Part shown: positions 9,696 through 19,732 of the stretch, piece by piece
Numbering within the stretch: the stretch's first letter is position 1
Layout: every line of letters begins with the position of its first letter
NCBI GenBank assembly: GCA_951813015.1
Contig: CATOTG010000001.1
Location: 372,001 to 436,000 of the forward strand
Source of the DNA: an uncultured Thermoanaerobaculia bacterium
GTDB taxonomy: Bacteria > Acidobacteriota > Thermoanaerobaculia > Multivoradales > Multivoraceae
DNA length: 64,000 nt
Direction of reading: 5' to 3'
The notes under the pieces: model-generated
Told to the model about the DNA's origin: nothing
The model's input: the letters and a program-made list of their open reading frames with translations, nothing else
Databases searched by the model: none
Position numbers and translations under genes: made by a program

Positions 9696-9935
9696 TCAGT
9701 CCAGGAACCGGTGGCTGCCGTCGCAGTGCGGCATCTTGTCGCTCCGCTTGCACTGGCAGAGCGCGACCCGGCGGTCCTCCTCCAGGGTCAAGCGCATCGG
9801 CTCGAACTCCGTGCCGCGGTGAGAGCCGTCGCAGAACGGCTGATTCTCCGACCGGCCGCACCGGCACCACCAGTAGGTCCCGGCTTCGAGTTCGATCGAA
9901 GCCGGCAAACGCTCAGCTATGCGGGCTTCACTCAT
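9696..9935 (-). CDS. CDGSH iron-sulfur domain protein, copy 1
   Basis: A 79-residue protein with two CDGSH zinc-finger-like motifs, each expected to bind a redox-active 2Fe-2S cluster through three Cys and one His. The first is CRCGRSENQPFCDGSH and the second CQCKRSDKMPHCDGSH. The start is placed at the ATG at 9935 rather than the upstream ATG at 10013, because copy 2 (10660-10899) begins with the same MSEAR sequence and is the same length. The two paralogues differ at about a dozen positions. It lies downstream of the broken YafQ-like toxin on the same strand, probably in one transcription unit. Bacterial CDGSH proteins are thought to serve in iron/redox handling; the substrate is unknown. 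Confidence 0.85.
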   Translation of the reverse strand: MSEARIAERLPASIELEAGTYWWCRCGRSENQPFCDGSHRGTEFEPMRLTLEEDRRVALCQCKRSDKMPHCDGSHRFLD

Positions 9936-10005
9936 GGGACTCGCTCCTCTGTCTGGAACCTGAACAAGTTGGACACTGTCGTGGCGCCCCCGCTCATGCG
10001 GGTCG

Positions 10006-10340
10006 TCATTCAAAGAGCTCCGCGTGCGTGCCTGCGCGAGCGAAGTAGATGGACCCGCTCGGCCGGTCCATATCGTCGATGCGATAGATCAGAAGGAAGT
10101 CACCGCCGATGTGGCATTCCGATAGCGCGTCCATGAGCCCTTCAGCGCGTGGTCCCTCCGTTCGGGACCTGGCGGGGCATCGTTGGCGATGAGGAGGAGC
10201 ATGACCGCTCTCAGCCGATTCATGTCGTATCGGCCGGAGCGCGAGAGCCTCTGCCAGTCCCTGAGGAACTGTCGGGCATAGTCGGCTCGGCGCGGCAGCT
10301 TGGCCCGTTTACTGGCAGCTGGCTTCTTCAAGCTCCGCAA
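10006..10340 (-). pseudogene. YafQ/RelE-like toxin, broken by a 1-base frameshift
   Basis: Residues such as FLRDWQRLSRSGRYDM, MLLLIANDAPP and RRDHALKGSW match YafQ-type mRNA-cleaving toxins. The intact frame reads to TRYRN and then into an early stop near 10089. Moving by one base near 10119-10120 restores the family C-terminus: ECHIGGDFLLIYRID, then FARAGTHAELFE and a stop at 10006. One base appears to have been lost from the expected Glu codon. The total span is 335 bp, one short of a multiple of three. The gene overlaps the end of the antitoxin by 32 bp, as is common in such modules. It is either an inactivated toxin or a sequencing error; the remaining fragment lacks the C-terminal catalytic strand. 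Confidence 0.7.
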
Positions 10341-10590
10341 ACACCTCGTCCGCGCTGGCGAACCGCGCGCCGCGCTTCTCCACCATCTCGTCCACCTCGG
10401 CCATGGCGTGGCGGGTCCGCGCGTTCGGCACCTTGAGCTCGAGCGGGAAGGCCTGATCGACGGAGATGCGGTGGAACAACAGCCGCACGGCGTCCGAAGC
10501 CGTCAGTCCCATCGCTGCGAGCGTTGCCGTCGCCTTCCGCTTCATCTCGGCGTCCATCCGGACGTGCAACATCGAACTCTCCGTCGTCAT
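10309..10590 (-). CDS. RelB/DinJ-family antitoxin
   Basis: The 93-residue ribbon-helix-helix antitoxin begins MTTESSMLHVRMDAEMK and continues with KATATLAAMGLTASDAVRL, typical of the DinJ/RelB DNA-binding N-terminus. The C-terminal segment (ARFASADEVFAELEEA) would neutralise the toxin. The start chosen is the ATG at 10590; a farther ATG at 10629 would add 13 residues not seen in the family. It overlaps the downstream frameshifted toxin by 32 bp. These antitoxins usually repress their own operon. It is now probably orphaned in function and sits between two CDGSH genes, all on the minus strand. Confidence 0.8.
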   Translation of the reverse strand: MTTESSMLHVRMDAEMKRKATATLAAMGLTASDAVRLLFHRISVDQAFPLELKVPNARTRHAMAEVDEMVEKRGARFASADEVFAELEEASCQ

Positions 10591-10659
10591 TCGAGCCTTC
10601 CGTATCGCATGAGAGAGACAGTCTGGCATGCTGGCGTGTCCCGGTCTATCCGAGACGAC

Positions 10660-10899
10660 TCAGTCCAGGAACCCGTGGCGGCCGTCGCAGTGCGGCATCT
10701 TGTCGCTCCGCTTGCACTGGCAGAGCGCGACCCGGCGGTCCTCCTCCAACGTCAGCCGCATCGGCTCAAAGTCCGTACCGCGATGGGATCCATCGCAAAA
10801 CGGTTGGTTCTTCGACTCGCCGCACCGGCACCACCAGTAGGCGCCGGCTTCGAGTTCGATCTTGGCCGGAACACGCTCAGCTACACGGGCTTCACTCAT
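10660..10899 (-). CDS. CDGSH iron-sulfur domain protein, copy 2
   Basis: This is the paralogue of 9696-9935: 79 residues, the same start sequence (MSEARVAER) and nearly the same sequence throughout. The first motif CRCGESKNQPFCDGSH is complete. The second reads CQCKRSDKMPHCDGRH, with Ser replaced by Arg next to the His ligand; the three Cys and the His are kept, so a cluster may still form. It is the first gene of a minus-strand group CDGSH - antitoxin - toxin - CDGSH. The flanking bases just upstream of both copies (GGGCTTCACTCATGGGACTC) are also identical, so the duplication extends beyond the coding region. Confidence 0.85.
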   Translation of the reverse strand: MSEARVAERVPAKIELEAGAYWWCRCGESKNQPFCDGSHRGTDFEPMRLTLEEDRRVALCQCKRSDKMPHCDGRHGFLD

Positions 10900-10974
10900 G
10901 GGACTCTCTGGCAGAGCTGCGGCGCGCTTGTGTGACCGGACGCGGACGGGCGCTTCCGACGCCCATGCCGCGCA

Positions 10975-12642
10975 CTACTCGCCCGACACGGCGGCCAACG
11001 CCGCCAGCCGTGCCGCCTCGAACTCGTCGCCGGGGTTCCAGGACGGGAGTTCGGGGTTCTCGGAGATGGCGCGGGCGCAGGCGAGACCCAGTTCGACGTC
11101 TTCAACCATGCCTTCGAGGTTCCAGCCGCCGCCTTCCTCGTTCATCGGCTCGTACTCGTCGGAGACCTGGTGGTAGATGTTCTCGGTCCAGGCCTTGAGC
11201 TGCTCGTGGCCCCAGCCTTCGGGGCGGTCGATGAAGTCGGTGCCGTTGTCCAGGTAAATCGCCGGCACGCCGATGCGGGCGAAGTTCAACTGGTCCGAGC
11301 GGTAGAAGTAGCCGTTGGCCGGGAACTGGTCGGGCAGCACGGTGCGGCCCTGCTCGGCGGCCGCGGCTTCGACGACGGCGTCGAGGCTGGATTTGCCGTA
11401 GCCGATGTAGGTCACGTCGCGGGTGCGGCCCCACTGGTTGCCGCCGTCGTAGTTGATGTTCGCGGCCATCTTGCCGGGCGGCGCCGTGGGATGAGCGGCG
11501 TAGTACTCGGAGCCGAGCAGTCCCTGCTCCTCGGCGCCAACGAACGCGAACAGGATGGACCTGCTCGGGCCGGGCTCTTGCGCGGCCAGCTCGCCGGCGA
11601 CCGCGAGCACCTGGGCGACGCCAGCCGCGTTGTCCAGAGCGCCGTTGTAGATCCGGTCCTCGAGACTCTCGTCCGGCGAGATGCCCATGTGGTCGTGGTG
11701 GGCGGTGAAGACGGTCCACTCGTCGGCCAGTTCCGGGTCGCTGCCGGGCAGGGCGCCGAGCACGTTGGCGGTCTGCTCGCTGGTCACCGTGTTCGTCAGC
11801 GAAAGGCTGGTCGACAGGCCGAGCGGCACCGGCACGAAGTCGGCGCTCCGGGCCGATTCCAGGGTCGCGTCGTAGTCGACGCCGGCCAGCGCGAAGAGCC
11901 GCCGGGAGGCCTCCTCCGTCAGCCAGGCGTTGATCCGGGTGCGGGCCTCGCCTTCCGCGGGCAGCTCGAACTGCGGGCCGGTCCAGGAGGTCTGTACGAC
12001 CTGGAACGGGTAGCCGGCCGAAGGGGTCGTGTGGATGATGATCGCACCGACCGCGCCCTGAGCCGCCGCGCTTTCGTACTTGTACGTCCAGCGGCCGTAG
12101 TAGAGGCGGCGGTCGCCCTCGAACAGGTCCGGATCCCAGTCCGGATCGTTGTTCATCATGACGAGCACCTTGCCGGCGAGGTCCGCGTCGCCGTAGTCGT
12201 CCCAGCCGTACTCGGGCGCCTGGATGCCGTAGCCGACGAACACGAGCTCGGCGTTCTCGATCGAGGCCTGCTCCGACTGAACGCCGCTGTGGGCGATGAA
12301 CTCGTCCCAAAAGGTGAACTCGACGCTGTCGCCGCCGCTGGAGTGGAACGTCCAGGTCTCGGGCACCGCCGCGTCGATGCCGACGATGTCGAAGGGCTGC
12401 TCCCAGCTGCCGTCGGCGGCCGCGGGTTCGAGGCCCATGCCGGCCATCACGTCGGCGATGTACTGGCGCGCCATCACGTCGCCGGCCGTGCCGGGGCCGC
12501 GGCCTTCCATCGCGTCGTCGGCCAGGTCGGCGATCCAGGTGTCGAGTTGGGTTACGGTATCGGGCGGCGGAGCGGGTGCGCTGCAGGCGCCGAGGACGCA
12601 GAAGAGAACAGAAAACGCAAATGCGAGAGATCGTTTGGTCAT
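10975..12642 (-). CDS. M28-family metallopeptidase, probable lipoprotein
   Basis: A zinc aminopeptidase-like exopeptidase of family M28 with a PA-type inserted domain. The signal peptide ends in the lipobox LGAC with Cys20, so it is probably anchored in the cell envelope. Expected metal ligands are visible in order: TAHHDHMG, NGALDNAAG, GAEEQGLLGS (catalytic Glu followed by ligand Glu), NINYDGG and ENIYHQVSDEY. An insertion from about 110 to 250 (VFVGYGIQAPEYGWDDY... GAVGAIIIHTT) matches the protease-associated domain in secreted M28 enzymes. At 555 residues it is full length for that subgroup. It is divergently transcribed from the XerD-like gene, 45 bp away. Its likely role is peptide scavenging outside the cytoplasm. 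Confidence 0.9.
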   Translation of the reverse strand: MTKRSLAFAFSVLFCVLGACSAPAPPPDTVTQLDTWIADLADDAMEGRGPGTAGDVMARQYIADVMAGMGLEPAAADGSWEQPFDIVGIDAAVPETWTFHSSGGDSVEFTFWDEFIAHSGVQSEQASIENAELVFVGYGIQAPEYGWDDYGDADLAGKVLVMMNNDPDWDPDLFEGDRRLYYGRWTYKYESAAAQGAVGAIIIHTTPSAGYPFQVVQTSWTGPQFELPAEGEARTRINAWLTEEASRRLFALAGVDYDATLESARSADFVPVPLGLSTSLSLTNTVTSEQTANVLGALPGSDPELADEWTVFTAHHDHMGISPDESLEDRIYNGALDNAAGVAQVLAVAGELAAQEPGPSRSILFAFVGAEEQGLLGSEYYAAHPTAPPGKMAANINYDGGNQWGRTRDVTYIGYGKSSLDAVVEAAAAEQGRTVLPDQFPANGYFYRSDQLNFARIGVPAIYLDNGTDFIDRPEGWGHEQLKAWTENIYHQVSDEYEPMNEEGGGWNLEGMVEDVELGLACARAISENPELPSWNPGDEFEAARLAALAAVSGE

Positions 12643-12687
12643 CGGAGAATCCTAGCGCGGGGACTGATAGATTGTTCGCTATACGAC

Positions 12688-13614
12688 ATGCCAGCGACGA
12701 GAACCTTGAGCCGGCCGGCCGCTGTGTCCGAGAGCGAGCGGACGCTGGACCGCTATCTGGACGGTCTGCTGGTCGAGCGGGGCCTCTCGCAGCACACGGT
12801 GGACGCCTACGGGCGCGACCTTCGCCGGCTGACTGGCAACCTGGAGGATGACGGCGGCGACCTGCTGACCGCGGACGTGAACCAGCTCGGCCGTCACCTC
12901 AGGCGACTGCGCCGGGAGGGGCTGTCGCCGCGCTCGATCAGCCGGGCCCTCGTTTCGATGCGCCAGTTCTACGCCTTCCTGGTAGGCGAAGGCGACCGCG
13001 ACGACAATCCGGCGGTCAATCTCTACCCGCCGCGCCTGCCGCGACGTTTGCCCAAGGTGCTGAGCCAGGAGCAGGTCGAGGCTCTGCTCCGCGCTCCCGA
13101 CACCGGTCGGCCGCCGGGGGTCCGCGATCGGGCGATGATCGAGCTGCTCTACGCCACCGGCCTGCGCGTCAGCGAGATGGTCGGCCTCGAACGGAGCCAG
13201 CTACAGCTCGACGCCGGCTTCCTCGTCGCGTTCGGCAAGGGAGCCAAGGAACGGGTCGTGCCGGTGGGCGAGTCGGCCGAGACCTGGCTCAACCGCTACC
13301 AGAGGGAGGTGCGGCCGGTGATGGCGAAAGGCCGCCACGATGTCGTCTTCGTCAGCTATCGCGGCGGCGGACTGACCCGGCAGGGGTTCTGGAAGCTGCT
13401 CAGAAACTACGGCCGCGGCGCCGGCATACCCGACCTTTCGCCCCACGTGCTGCGCCACAGTTTCGCCACGCATCTGCTGGAGCACGGCGCCGACCTGCGC
13501 GCCGTGCAGGTCATGCTCGGCCACGCGAACATCACGACGACGCAGATCTACACCCACATCCACGAGCACCGGCTGCGGTCGCTGTACGACAGGTATCACC
13601 CGCGGGCGCGGTGA
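12688..13614 (+). CDS. xerD: Tyrosine site-specific recombinase, XerD-like
   Basis: A tyrosine recombinase of 308 residues, the length of XerC/XerD, which resolve chromosome dimers at dif. The N-terminal SAM-like core-binding domain spans 20-105 (LDRYLDGLLVERGLSQHTVDAYGRDL). The catalytic residues are all present: Arg160 (TGLRVSE), Lys184 (FGKGAKE), His253 and Arg256 (HVLRH), His279 (GHAN) and Tyr288 (IYTH). The start is ATG at 12688; the frame stays open far upstream over the antisense of the peptidase gene, but homology begins here. It stands alone with no integron or phage genes nearby, which favours a housekeeping Xer function. XerC versus XerD cannot be decided from this window. Confidence 0.9.
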   Translation: MPATRTLSRPAAVSESERTLDRYLDGLLVERGLSQHTVDAYGRDLRRLTGNLEDDGGDLLTADVNQLGRHLRRLRREGLSPRSISRALVSMRQFYAFLVGEGDRDDNPAVNLYPPRLPRRLPKVLSQEQVEALLRAPDTGRPPGVRDRAMIELLYATGLRVSEMVGLERSQLQLDAGFLVAFGKGAKERVVPVGESAETWLNRYQREVRPVMAKGRHDVVFVSYRGGGLTRQGFWKLLRNYGRGAGIPDLSPHVLRHSFATHLLEHGADLRAVQVMLGHANITTTQIYTHIHEHRLRSLYDRYHPRAR

Positions 13615-14307
13615 CTACAGCCCGAGGAAGCCGTAGACGCGGCCGATGAAGTTCACCGTCTCCCGGTAGGGCGGCACCCCGTCGTGGGCATCGACGGCCC
13701 CCTCGCCCGCGTTGTAGCCCGCCAGCACGCGGGGCAGGTCGTCCTCGAACCGGCGACGCAGCCAGGTCAGGTAACGGGCCGCGGCGAGCACGTTGCGCGC
13801 AGGTTCGTACAGCTCCCGCGCCGCAACGCCGAAGCGCTCGGCGGTCGCCGGCATGAGCTGGAGCAGGCCCCGGGCGCCCTTCGACGACACGGCGCCGGAA
13901 TCGTAGGCCGACTCCGCCCGCGCCATCGCGGCCAGCAGATCGGGGTTCAGCTCATGCTCGCGGCCGATCTCGAGGAACAGCTCGCCGTAGGGAACGGCCG
14001 GCGCGGTCTGTCCGGGCCGGTAGTCGAGCGAGAAGCCGGCCTCCGGCGGCGGCTCGGGGGGCGGCGGCGCCTCGACGATCTCGTCGTCGACGATGCGCTC
14101 GACCTGCATCAAGGGCAGGGTGACCGAACCGCCCTTCTCCAGAGTCAGCCGGATGCGCTCAGCGTTCGTGCCCGGCTCGTCGAGGAGTTCCCACGCGGTC
14201 ACGCGGTAGCGATAGCCGTTGGTCAGAACGGCCAGTTCCGCTCCGGCCGCAAAGGCGCACAGGACCAGGACGACGGCCGCCGCAGCGACCCGCGAGCCCC
14301 CCCTCAC
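13615..14307 (-). CDS. Lytic transglycosylase (SLT domain)
   Basis: An exported peptidoglycan lytic transglycosylase of 230 residues, cleaving the MurNAc-GlcNAc bond. A signal peptide covers about residues 1-23. A short beta-strand-rich N-terminal region is followed by a Pro-rich linker (80-90) and then a family 1 lysozyme-like catalytic domain. The catalytic Glu is probably E132 (ARAESAYDSGAVSSKGARG), followed by LLQLMPATAERFGV and AGYNAGEGAV, all diagnostic of SLT domains. The C-terminal YRETVNFIGRVYGFLGL is also typical. The stop is adjacent to the convergent XerD stop. It lies 10 bp downstream of the PP2C phosphatase gene and is probably cotranscribed with it. Confidence 0.92.
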   Translation of the reverse strand: MRGGSRVAAAAVVLVLCAFAAGAELAVLTNGYRYRVTAWELLDEPGTNAERIRLTLEKGGSVTLPLMQVERIVDDEIVEAPPPPEPPPEAGFSLDYRPGQTAPAVPYGELFLEIGREHELNPDLLAAMARAESAYDSGAVSSKGARGLLQLMPATAERFGVAARELYEPARNVLAAARYLTWLRRRFEDDLPRVLAGYNAGEGAVDAHDGVPPYRETVNFIGRVYGFLGL

Positions 14308-14317
14308 GCGCCCTCCG

Positions 14318-16411
14318 TCAGGCGCCGGCCGCGGTCATGAGCTCCGGCGCAGCGGGACTCTCCATCGCTCCGGCTTCCGGTTGATAGCGCATCACGACCA
14401 GGGTCAGATCGTCCTGGGCCCCCGCGCCGTCGGTATGCCGCCTCATCCTCGCCAGAATCCGGTCGCACACCTCCTTGGCGGTGCCGGCTGATCCCTTCAG
14501 CGAGTCCCTGGTCCGGTCGTAACCGAACGGTTCGCCGTCGCCGCCAGGAGCCTCGATGAAACCGTCCGACAGCCAGACGAGGACATCTCCCGCCTGCAGC
14601 TCGATGCGGCGGAAGCCGTAGTCCTCGCCCAGTGCCCCGAGCGGCGTGCCCGGCAGCAGGATCTCCTCCACTTCGTTCCCCCGCAGCAGGTAGGCCGGAG
14701 GATGCCCTGCATTCGTCAGGTCGACGACGCCCGCGGACAGATCGATGACCGACAGACTCGAGGTCACGAAGGTGCGGTCGCCGCCGGAACGCACCAGCCG
14801 ATCCAGGGACGACAGGATCTCCCGCGGCGGCTTGCCCTCCTCGACCAGGGTCAGAAGCCCCGCCTTGAGCATCGCCATGCGCAGACCCGCCGACAGACCA
14901 TGACCCGCGACATCCGCGATGACAACCGCCAGTCGATCGCTCTCGCCGCCGTCCTCCGCGGGTAGCCGAACGATGTCGAAGTAGTCGCCGCCGATAGCCG
15001 CCGAGGGCTCGAAGTAGGTGGCGAACTCGACGCCTTCGGCCTGCAGGCTGCGGCCCGGAATCAGGCTCTTCTGGACTTCGCGGGCGATCTCGAGTTCCTG
15101 CTCCAGGGCGTGCTTCGCGGCTCGCTCGGCGACCAGGCCCTCCAGGCTCTCCGCCATCTCGTTGAACGAGGTCTGCAGGGCGCCGATCTGGTCCCGGCGG
15201 CGCACGGGGATGCGGGCAGAGAAGTCACCCGCCTGCACCTTCCCGGTCGCCGCACTCAGCCGGTTCACCGCGCGACTGAGCCCGAGAATCATGAAAATGG
15301 CCATGACCGTCGCCGCGATGAAGACGTCGAACAGCAGGAAGGTGGCGATGCCGAACGCGACCCAGCCGAGACTGTCGACCTGGCCGGATGAGGAGAAAAG
15401 GTGTCGAAACACGATCCGCTGGGTGGCGGCGAGCGATGCCCATACCGGCGGCGAGACCGGTTCGCCGCTGGCGAAGGCGTGCAGCGGTCCGGCCATTTCG
15501 ACGCCGACGATGCTGAACGGCGAGCTGGCGCCCAGGGACTCGAAGAAAGCTTCGCGTTCCTCACCGCCGCGGGTCCGCGCCAGCGGCTGGAGCACGAACT
15601 GGGCATCCAGGACCTGAACCGTCCATTCCGTGCCGTCCGTCTCTCCCTGGCGCCGGAGCCGCGTCCAGACATCGCTCCGGCGGCTCAACTCCCGTTCCAG
15701 CAGGCCCCGGGCTTCGGGATCGTAGAAGGCCAGCACCGCCGACGTCCCGCGTCGAAAGCCCGCCGCCAGGGTCGCCGAACCGTCGGGCAGCACGACCAGT
15801 TCAGGAACCTTGCTACGGCGTTGCTGGCGGTCGAACTCGCTGTCGGATTCCAGCCACTCCGGGAAGGAATCCGGCGCCCTCGGGTCCCCGGCCGCCAGTG
15901 CGCCTCCCTGGTAGTAGGCCAGCGCCGCGCCGTCCTGCGTGGTCGGCAGGCCGGAGGGATCGATGAGGCCCATCTCAAGAGGCTGGATGAGGAAGGCGGA
16001 GACCGCCTCGAGTTCCTCCTGGAGGCCAATCGCCGCGTCACGGTACAGGTGACCGAGAAAAAACCCGGAGAGCAGATAGGCGGAGACGGTCACCAGCACC
16101 ATGCTGAGCAGGAAGGGCAGCAGGCCCAGCAGGACGTAACTGAAGGCCAGGCGACGGCCGACGCGCCACAGAATCCGGCGCTGCAGCCAGACGAAGGCCA
16201 CCCACGCGAACACGGCCCCCGCCACGGTGACGACGGTGCCGGCCAGCAGGTCCAGAACCAGCGGCGAGTCCAGCGAGAGGACGGTGATCGAGCCAGCCAG
16301 GGCGAGAAGCAGCCCCAACAGCCACGCGGCTCGACGCCATGGCCTCTTGCGGCCGGGTTCTTTCTCGCGACTGGGCACCTGGGTTCTCGCCAACGCGCGG
16401 GGCAGCGTCAT
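14318..16411 (-). CDS. Membrane PP2C/RsbU-type serine phosphatase with HAMP domain
   Basis: A 697-residue membrane-bound PPM-family phosphatase (SpoIIE/RsbU class) that likely dephosphorylates an anti-sigma-factor antagonist in a partner-switching pathway. Two or three N-terminal helices (about 28-110) are followed by a large sensor region outside the membrane, a further helix near 355-380, a HAMP linker ([20 protein letters not shown]), a coiled coil ([24 protein letters not shown]) and the phosphatase domain. Metal-binding residues appear in [22 protein letters not shown] and [10 protein letters not shown], and QDDLTLVV closes the domain. No sigma factor or STAS gene is in the window, so its partner is unknown. 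It is divergent from korA. Confidence 0.92.
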   Translation of the reverse strand: MTLPRALARTQVPSREKEPGRKRPWRRAAWLLGLLLALAGSITVLSLDSPLVLDLLAGTVVTVAGAVFAWVAFVWLQRRILWRVGRRLAFSYVLLGLLPFLLSMVLVTVSAYLLSGFFLGHLYRDAAIGLQEELEAVSAFLIQPLEMGLIDPSGLPTTQDGAALAYYQGGALAAGDPRAPDSFPEWLESDSEFDRQQRRSKVPELVVLPDGSATLAAGFRRGTSAVLAFYDPEARGLLERELSRRSDVWTRLRRQGETDGTEWTVQVLDAQFVLQPLARTRGGEEREAFFESLGASSPFSIVGVEMAGPLHAFASGEPVSPPVWASLAATQRIVFRHLFSSSGQVDSLGWVAFGIATFLLFDVFIAATVMAIFMILGLSRAVNRLSAATGKVQAGDFSARIPVRRRDQIGALQTSFNEMAESLEGLVAERAAKHALEQELEIAREVQKSLIPGRSLQAEGVEFATYFEPSAAIGGDYFDIVRLPAEDGGESDRLAVVIADVAGHGLSAGLRMAMLKAGLLTLVEEGKPPREILSSLDRLVRSGGDRTFVTSSLSVIDLSAGVVDLTNAGHPPAYLLRGNEVEEILLPGTPLGALGEDYGFRRIELQAGDVLVWLSDGFIEAPGGDGEPFGYDRTRDSLKGSAGTAKEVCDRILARMRRHTDGAGAQDDLTLVVMRYQPEAGAMESPAAPELMTAAGA

Positions 16412-16426
16412 GGTACTATCTGCCGC
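16412..16426 (+). promoter_or_regulatory. Putative extended -10 promoter element before korA
   Basis: TGG-TACTATC-TGCCGC begins one base before the phosphatase start (opposite strand) and lies 109 bp before the korA ATG. It matches the motifs before the ferredoxin (3631-3645) and before dnaJ (4289-4299). No obvious -35 box. Confidence 0.35.
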
Positions 16427-16523
16427 CTCACCACGCCGCGGACGGAGACCGGACCGCCCGCAGTGCGTGGCGGCGGTTTCGATCCGCGTTCAACAGCGCC
16501 CGTCCACATCGCAAGAGACGAAC

Positions 16524-18395
16524 ATGACCCTCCCGATCGCAGGGCAGACGGCCGCCGGTAGAGCCACCGAAGCAACCGTCTCCGATGTCGTCATCCGCTT
16601 CGCCGGCGACTCGGGCGACGGCATGCAGCTTACCGGCACGCAGTTCACGAACACCTCCGCGCTGATCGGCAACGACCTGTCGACGTTGCCGGACTTCCCG
16701 GCCGAGATCCGGGCGCCCGCCGGCACCCTGGCTGGCGTTTCCGGTTTCCAGGTCCGCATCGCCGACCACGACATCCACACTCCTGGCGACGCCCCGGACG
16801 TGCTGATCGCGATGAACCCGGCGGCTCTCAAGGCGAACCTGCGCGACCTCAAGGACAACGGGGTGATCATCGTCAACACGGACGAGTTCTCGCCACGCAA
16901 CCTGAAGCGGGCCGGCTACGAGGCGAATCCCCTCGAGGACGACAGCCTGAACGCCTTCCGCCTGTACCGGGTAGGCCTGACCACGATGACGCGGCGCGCC
17001 CTGGAGGACAGCCCCCTCGACGTCCGCTCGAAGGACCGGTGCAAGAACTTCCTGGCCCTGGGGATGGTCTACTGGCTGTTCAGCCGGCCGCTCGAATCGA
17101 CGATCGACTGGCTGCGGGTGAAGTTCAAGAGACGCCCGGAGATCGCCGAGGCGAACGTCAAGGTGATGAAGGCGGGCTGGAACTTCTGCGACATCACCGA
17201 CGCCTTCCAGGTGCGGTACGACGTGGAACCGGCGAAGCTCGAGCCCGGCATCTACCGCAGCATCCACGGCAACTCTGCGTTGGCGATCGGTCTGGTGGCC
17301 GCCAGCCGCCGCAGCGGCCTGCCCCTGTTCCTCGGCGCCTACCCGATCACCCCCGCCAGCGACGTGCTCCACGAACTGGCGACCTACAAGCACTTCGGGG
17401 TCACGACCTACCAGGCCGAGGACGAGATCGCCGCCGTCTGCTCCGCGATCGGCGCTTCCTTCGGCGGCAGTCTCGGCGTGACCTGTTCGAGCGGCCCTGG
17501 GATCGCGCTGAAGGCGGAAGGGATCAACCTGGCGGTGATGGTCGAGCTGCCGCTCGTGATCTGCGACATCCAGCGCGGCGGACCGTCGACCGGCCTGCCG
17601 ACGAAGACCGAACAGGCCGACCTGCTCCAGGTCATGTTCGGGCGCAACAACGAATCGCCCGTTCCGGTCATCGCCGCGTCATCGCCCGCCGACTGCTTCG
17701 ACACCGCGCTCGAGGCCGTCCGCCTGGCAACGACCTACATGACGCCCGTCATCCTGCTTTCCGACGGCTACATCGCAAACGGGGCGGAGCCCTGGCGGAT
17801 CCCCCAGGTCGAGGAGCTTCCCGACCTCCGCGTCGACTTCCACCAGACCGCCGACGGCTTCATGCCCTACATGCGCGACGAGAACTCCCTCGCGCGGCCG
17901 TGGGCCATCCCGGGCACTCCCGGTCTCGAGCACCGGATCGGCGGTCTCGAGAAGGAAGACGTGACCGGCAACGTGAACTACGAGCCGGACAACCACGACT
18001 ACATGGTGCGGCTGCGCGCCGAGAAGGTCGCCCGGATCGCGAACGAGCTTCCCGACATCGAGGTCGACGGACCAGAAAGCGGCAAGCTCCTCGTGCTCGG
18101 GTGGGGCAGCACCCTGGGCGCGATCACCGGCGCCGTGAACCAGGCCCGGGCTGACGGCATCACCGTGAGCCGCGCCCACCTGAAGCACATCAACCCCTTC
18201 CCCCGCAATCTGGGCGACGTGCTTGACCGCTTCGAGCGCGTCCTGGCGCCCGAGATGAACCTGGGCCAGTTGGCGCTGCTCCTGAGGGCGCGCTACCTGA
18301 AGGACATCGAGACCTACTCCAAGGTCGAGGGCAAGCCCTTCACGCGGGACGATATCCTTCACCGGATCGAAGCAATGGCCGGAGGGCCGAACTAG
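16524..18395 (+). CDS. korA: 2-oxoacid:ferredoxin oxidoreductase, alpha (gamma-alpha fused) subunit
   Basis: The large subunit of a 2-oxoglutarate (or related 2-oxoacid):ferredoxin oxidoreductase, which oxidatively decarboxylates the acid to acyl-CoA with reduction of ferredoxin. The N-terminal gamma domain (residues about 20-190) carries [17 protein letters not shown] and [11 protein letters not shown]. The pyrimidine-binding alpha domain follows at about 240-620 with [27 protein letters not shown] and [21 protein letters not shown]. The 623-residue fused form without a delta ferredoxin subunit is typical of KorA/OorA in Acidobacteriota, Actinobacteria and Bacteroidetes. The start chosen begins [10 protein letters not shown]; upstream codons overlap the phosphatase antisense and are not homologous. 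korB follows after 2 bp, so the two are one operon. Substrate specificity is inferred. Confidence 0.94.
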   Translation: MTLPIAGQTAAGRATEATVSDVVIRFAGDSGDGMQLTGTQFTNTSALIGNDLSTLPDFPAEIRAPAGTLAGVSGFQVRIADHDIHTPGDAPDVLIAMNPAALKANLRDLKDNGVIIVNTDEFSPRNLKRAGYEANPLEDDSLNAFRLYRVGLTTMTRRALEDSPLDVRSKDRCKNFLALGMVYWLFSRPLESTIDWLRVKFKRRPEIAEANVKVMKAGWNFCDITDAFQVRYDVEPAKLEPGIYRSIHGNSALAIGLVAASRRSGLPLFLGAYPITPASDVLHELATYKHFGVTTYQAEDEIAAVCSAIGASFGGSLGVTCSSGPGIALKAEGINLAVMVELPLVICDIQRGGPSTGLPTKTEQADLLQVMFGRNNESPVPVIAASSPADCFDTALEAVRLATTYMTPVILLSDGYIANGAEPWRIPQVEELPDLRVDFHQTADGFMPYMRDENSLARPWAIPGTPGLEHRIGGLEKEDVTGNVNYEPDNHDYMVRLRAEKVARIANELPDIEVDGPESGKLLVLGWGSTLGAITGAVNQARADGITVSRAHLKHINPFPRNLGDVLDRFERVLAPEMNLGQLALLLRARYLKDIETYSKVEGKPFTRDDILHRIEAMAGGPN

Positions 18396-18397
18396 AG

Positions 18398-19456
<1,059 letters not shown>

Positions 19457-19732
19457 CACGGCCTCGGGGCGCTCGTCACTCCGGCCGGCACGAGCCACAG
19501 AACGAACCGGAAGTGGGACTCAAGAGCAGGACCGGTCGCTCTTGCCGCTCCCGCCCGTGCCGTCCGACGCTCTTGCTGTTCCCCCTTTGACGGCGCGAAA
19601 CCGGGACAGGCGTTCCGGGCGGCGGTTCGACTGCGAAGGCGCGATCGTCGGCATCCACGCAGACCAAGGGTGTCAAAGCCCCCTCCTGGCCGGTGCGGGC
19701 GTGAGTCCGGCCACCGGGCTTTCTGGCGACGG
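19457..19732. other. Convergent intergenic region
   Basis: 276 bp between the korB and coaD stops. No gene, tRNA or strong hairpin with a T-run is visible. CTCTTGC occurs twice (near 19538 and 19570). ORFs here are short Arg/Pro-rich shadows. Confidence 0.5.

Noticed and set aside
12688..13614. Integrative-element integrase
   Set aside because: Length and motifs fit housekeeping XerC/XerD, and no attachment site, excisionase or cargo genes lie alongside.
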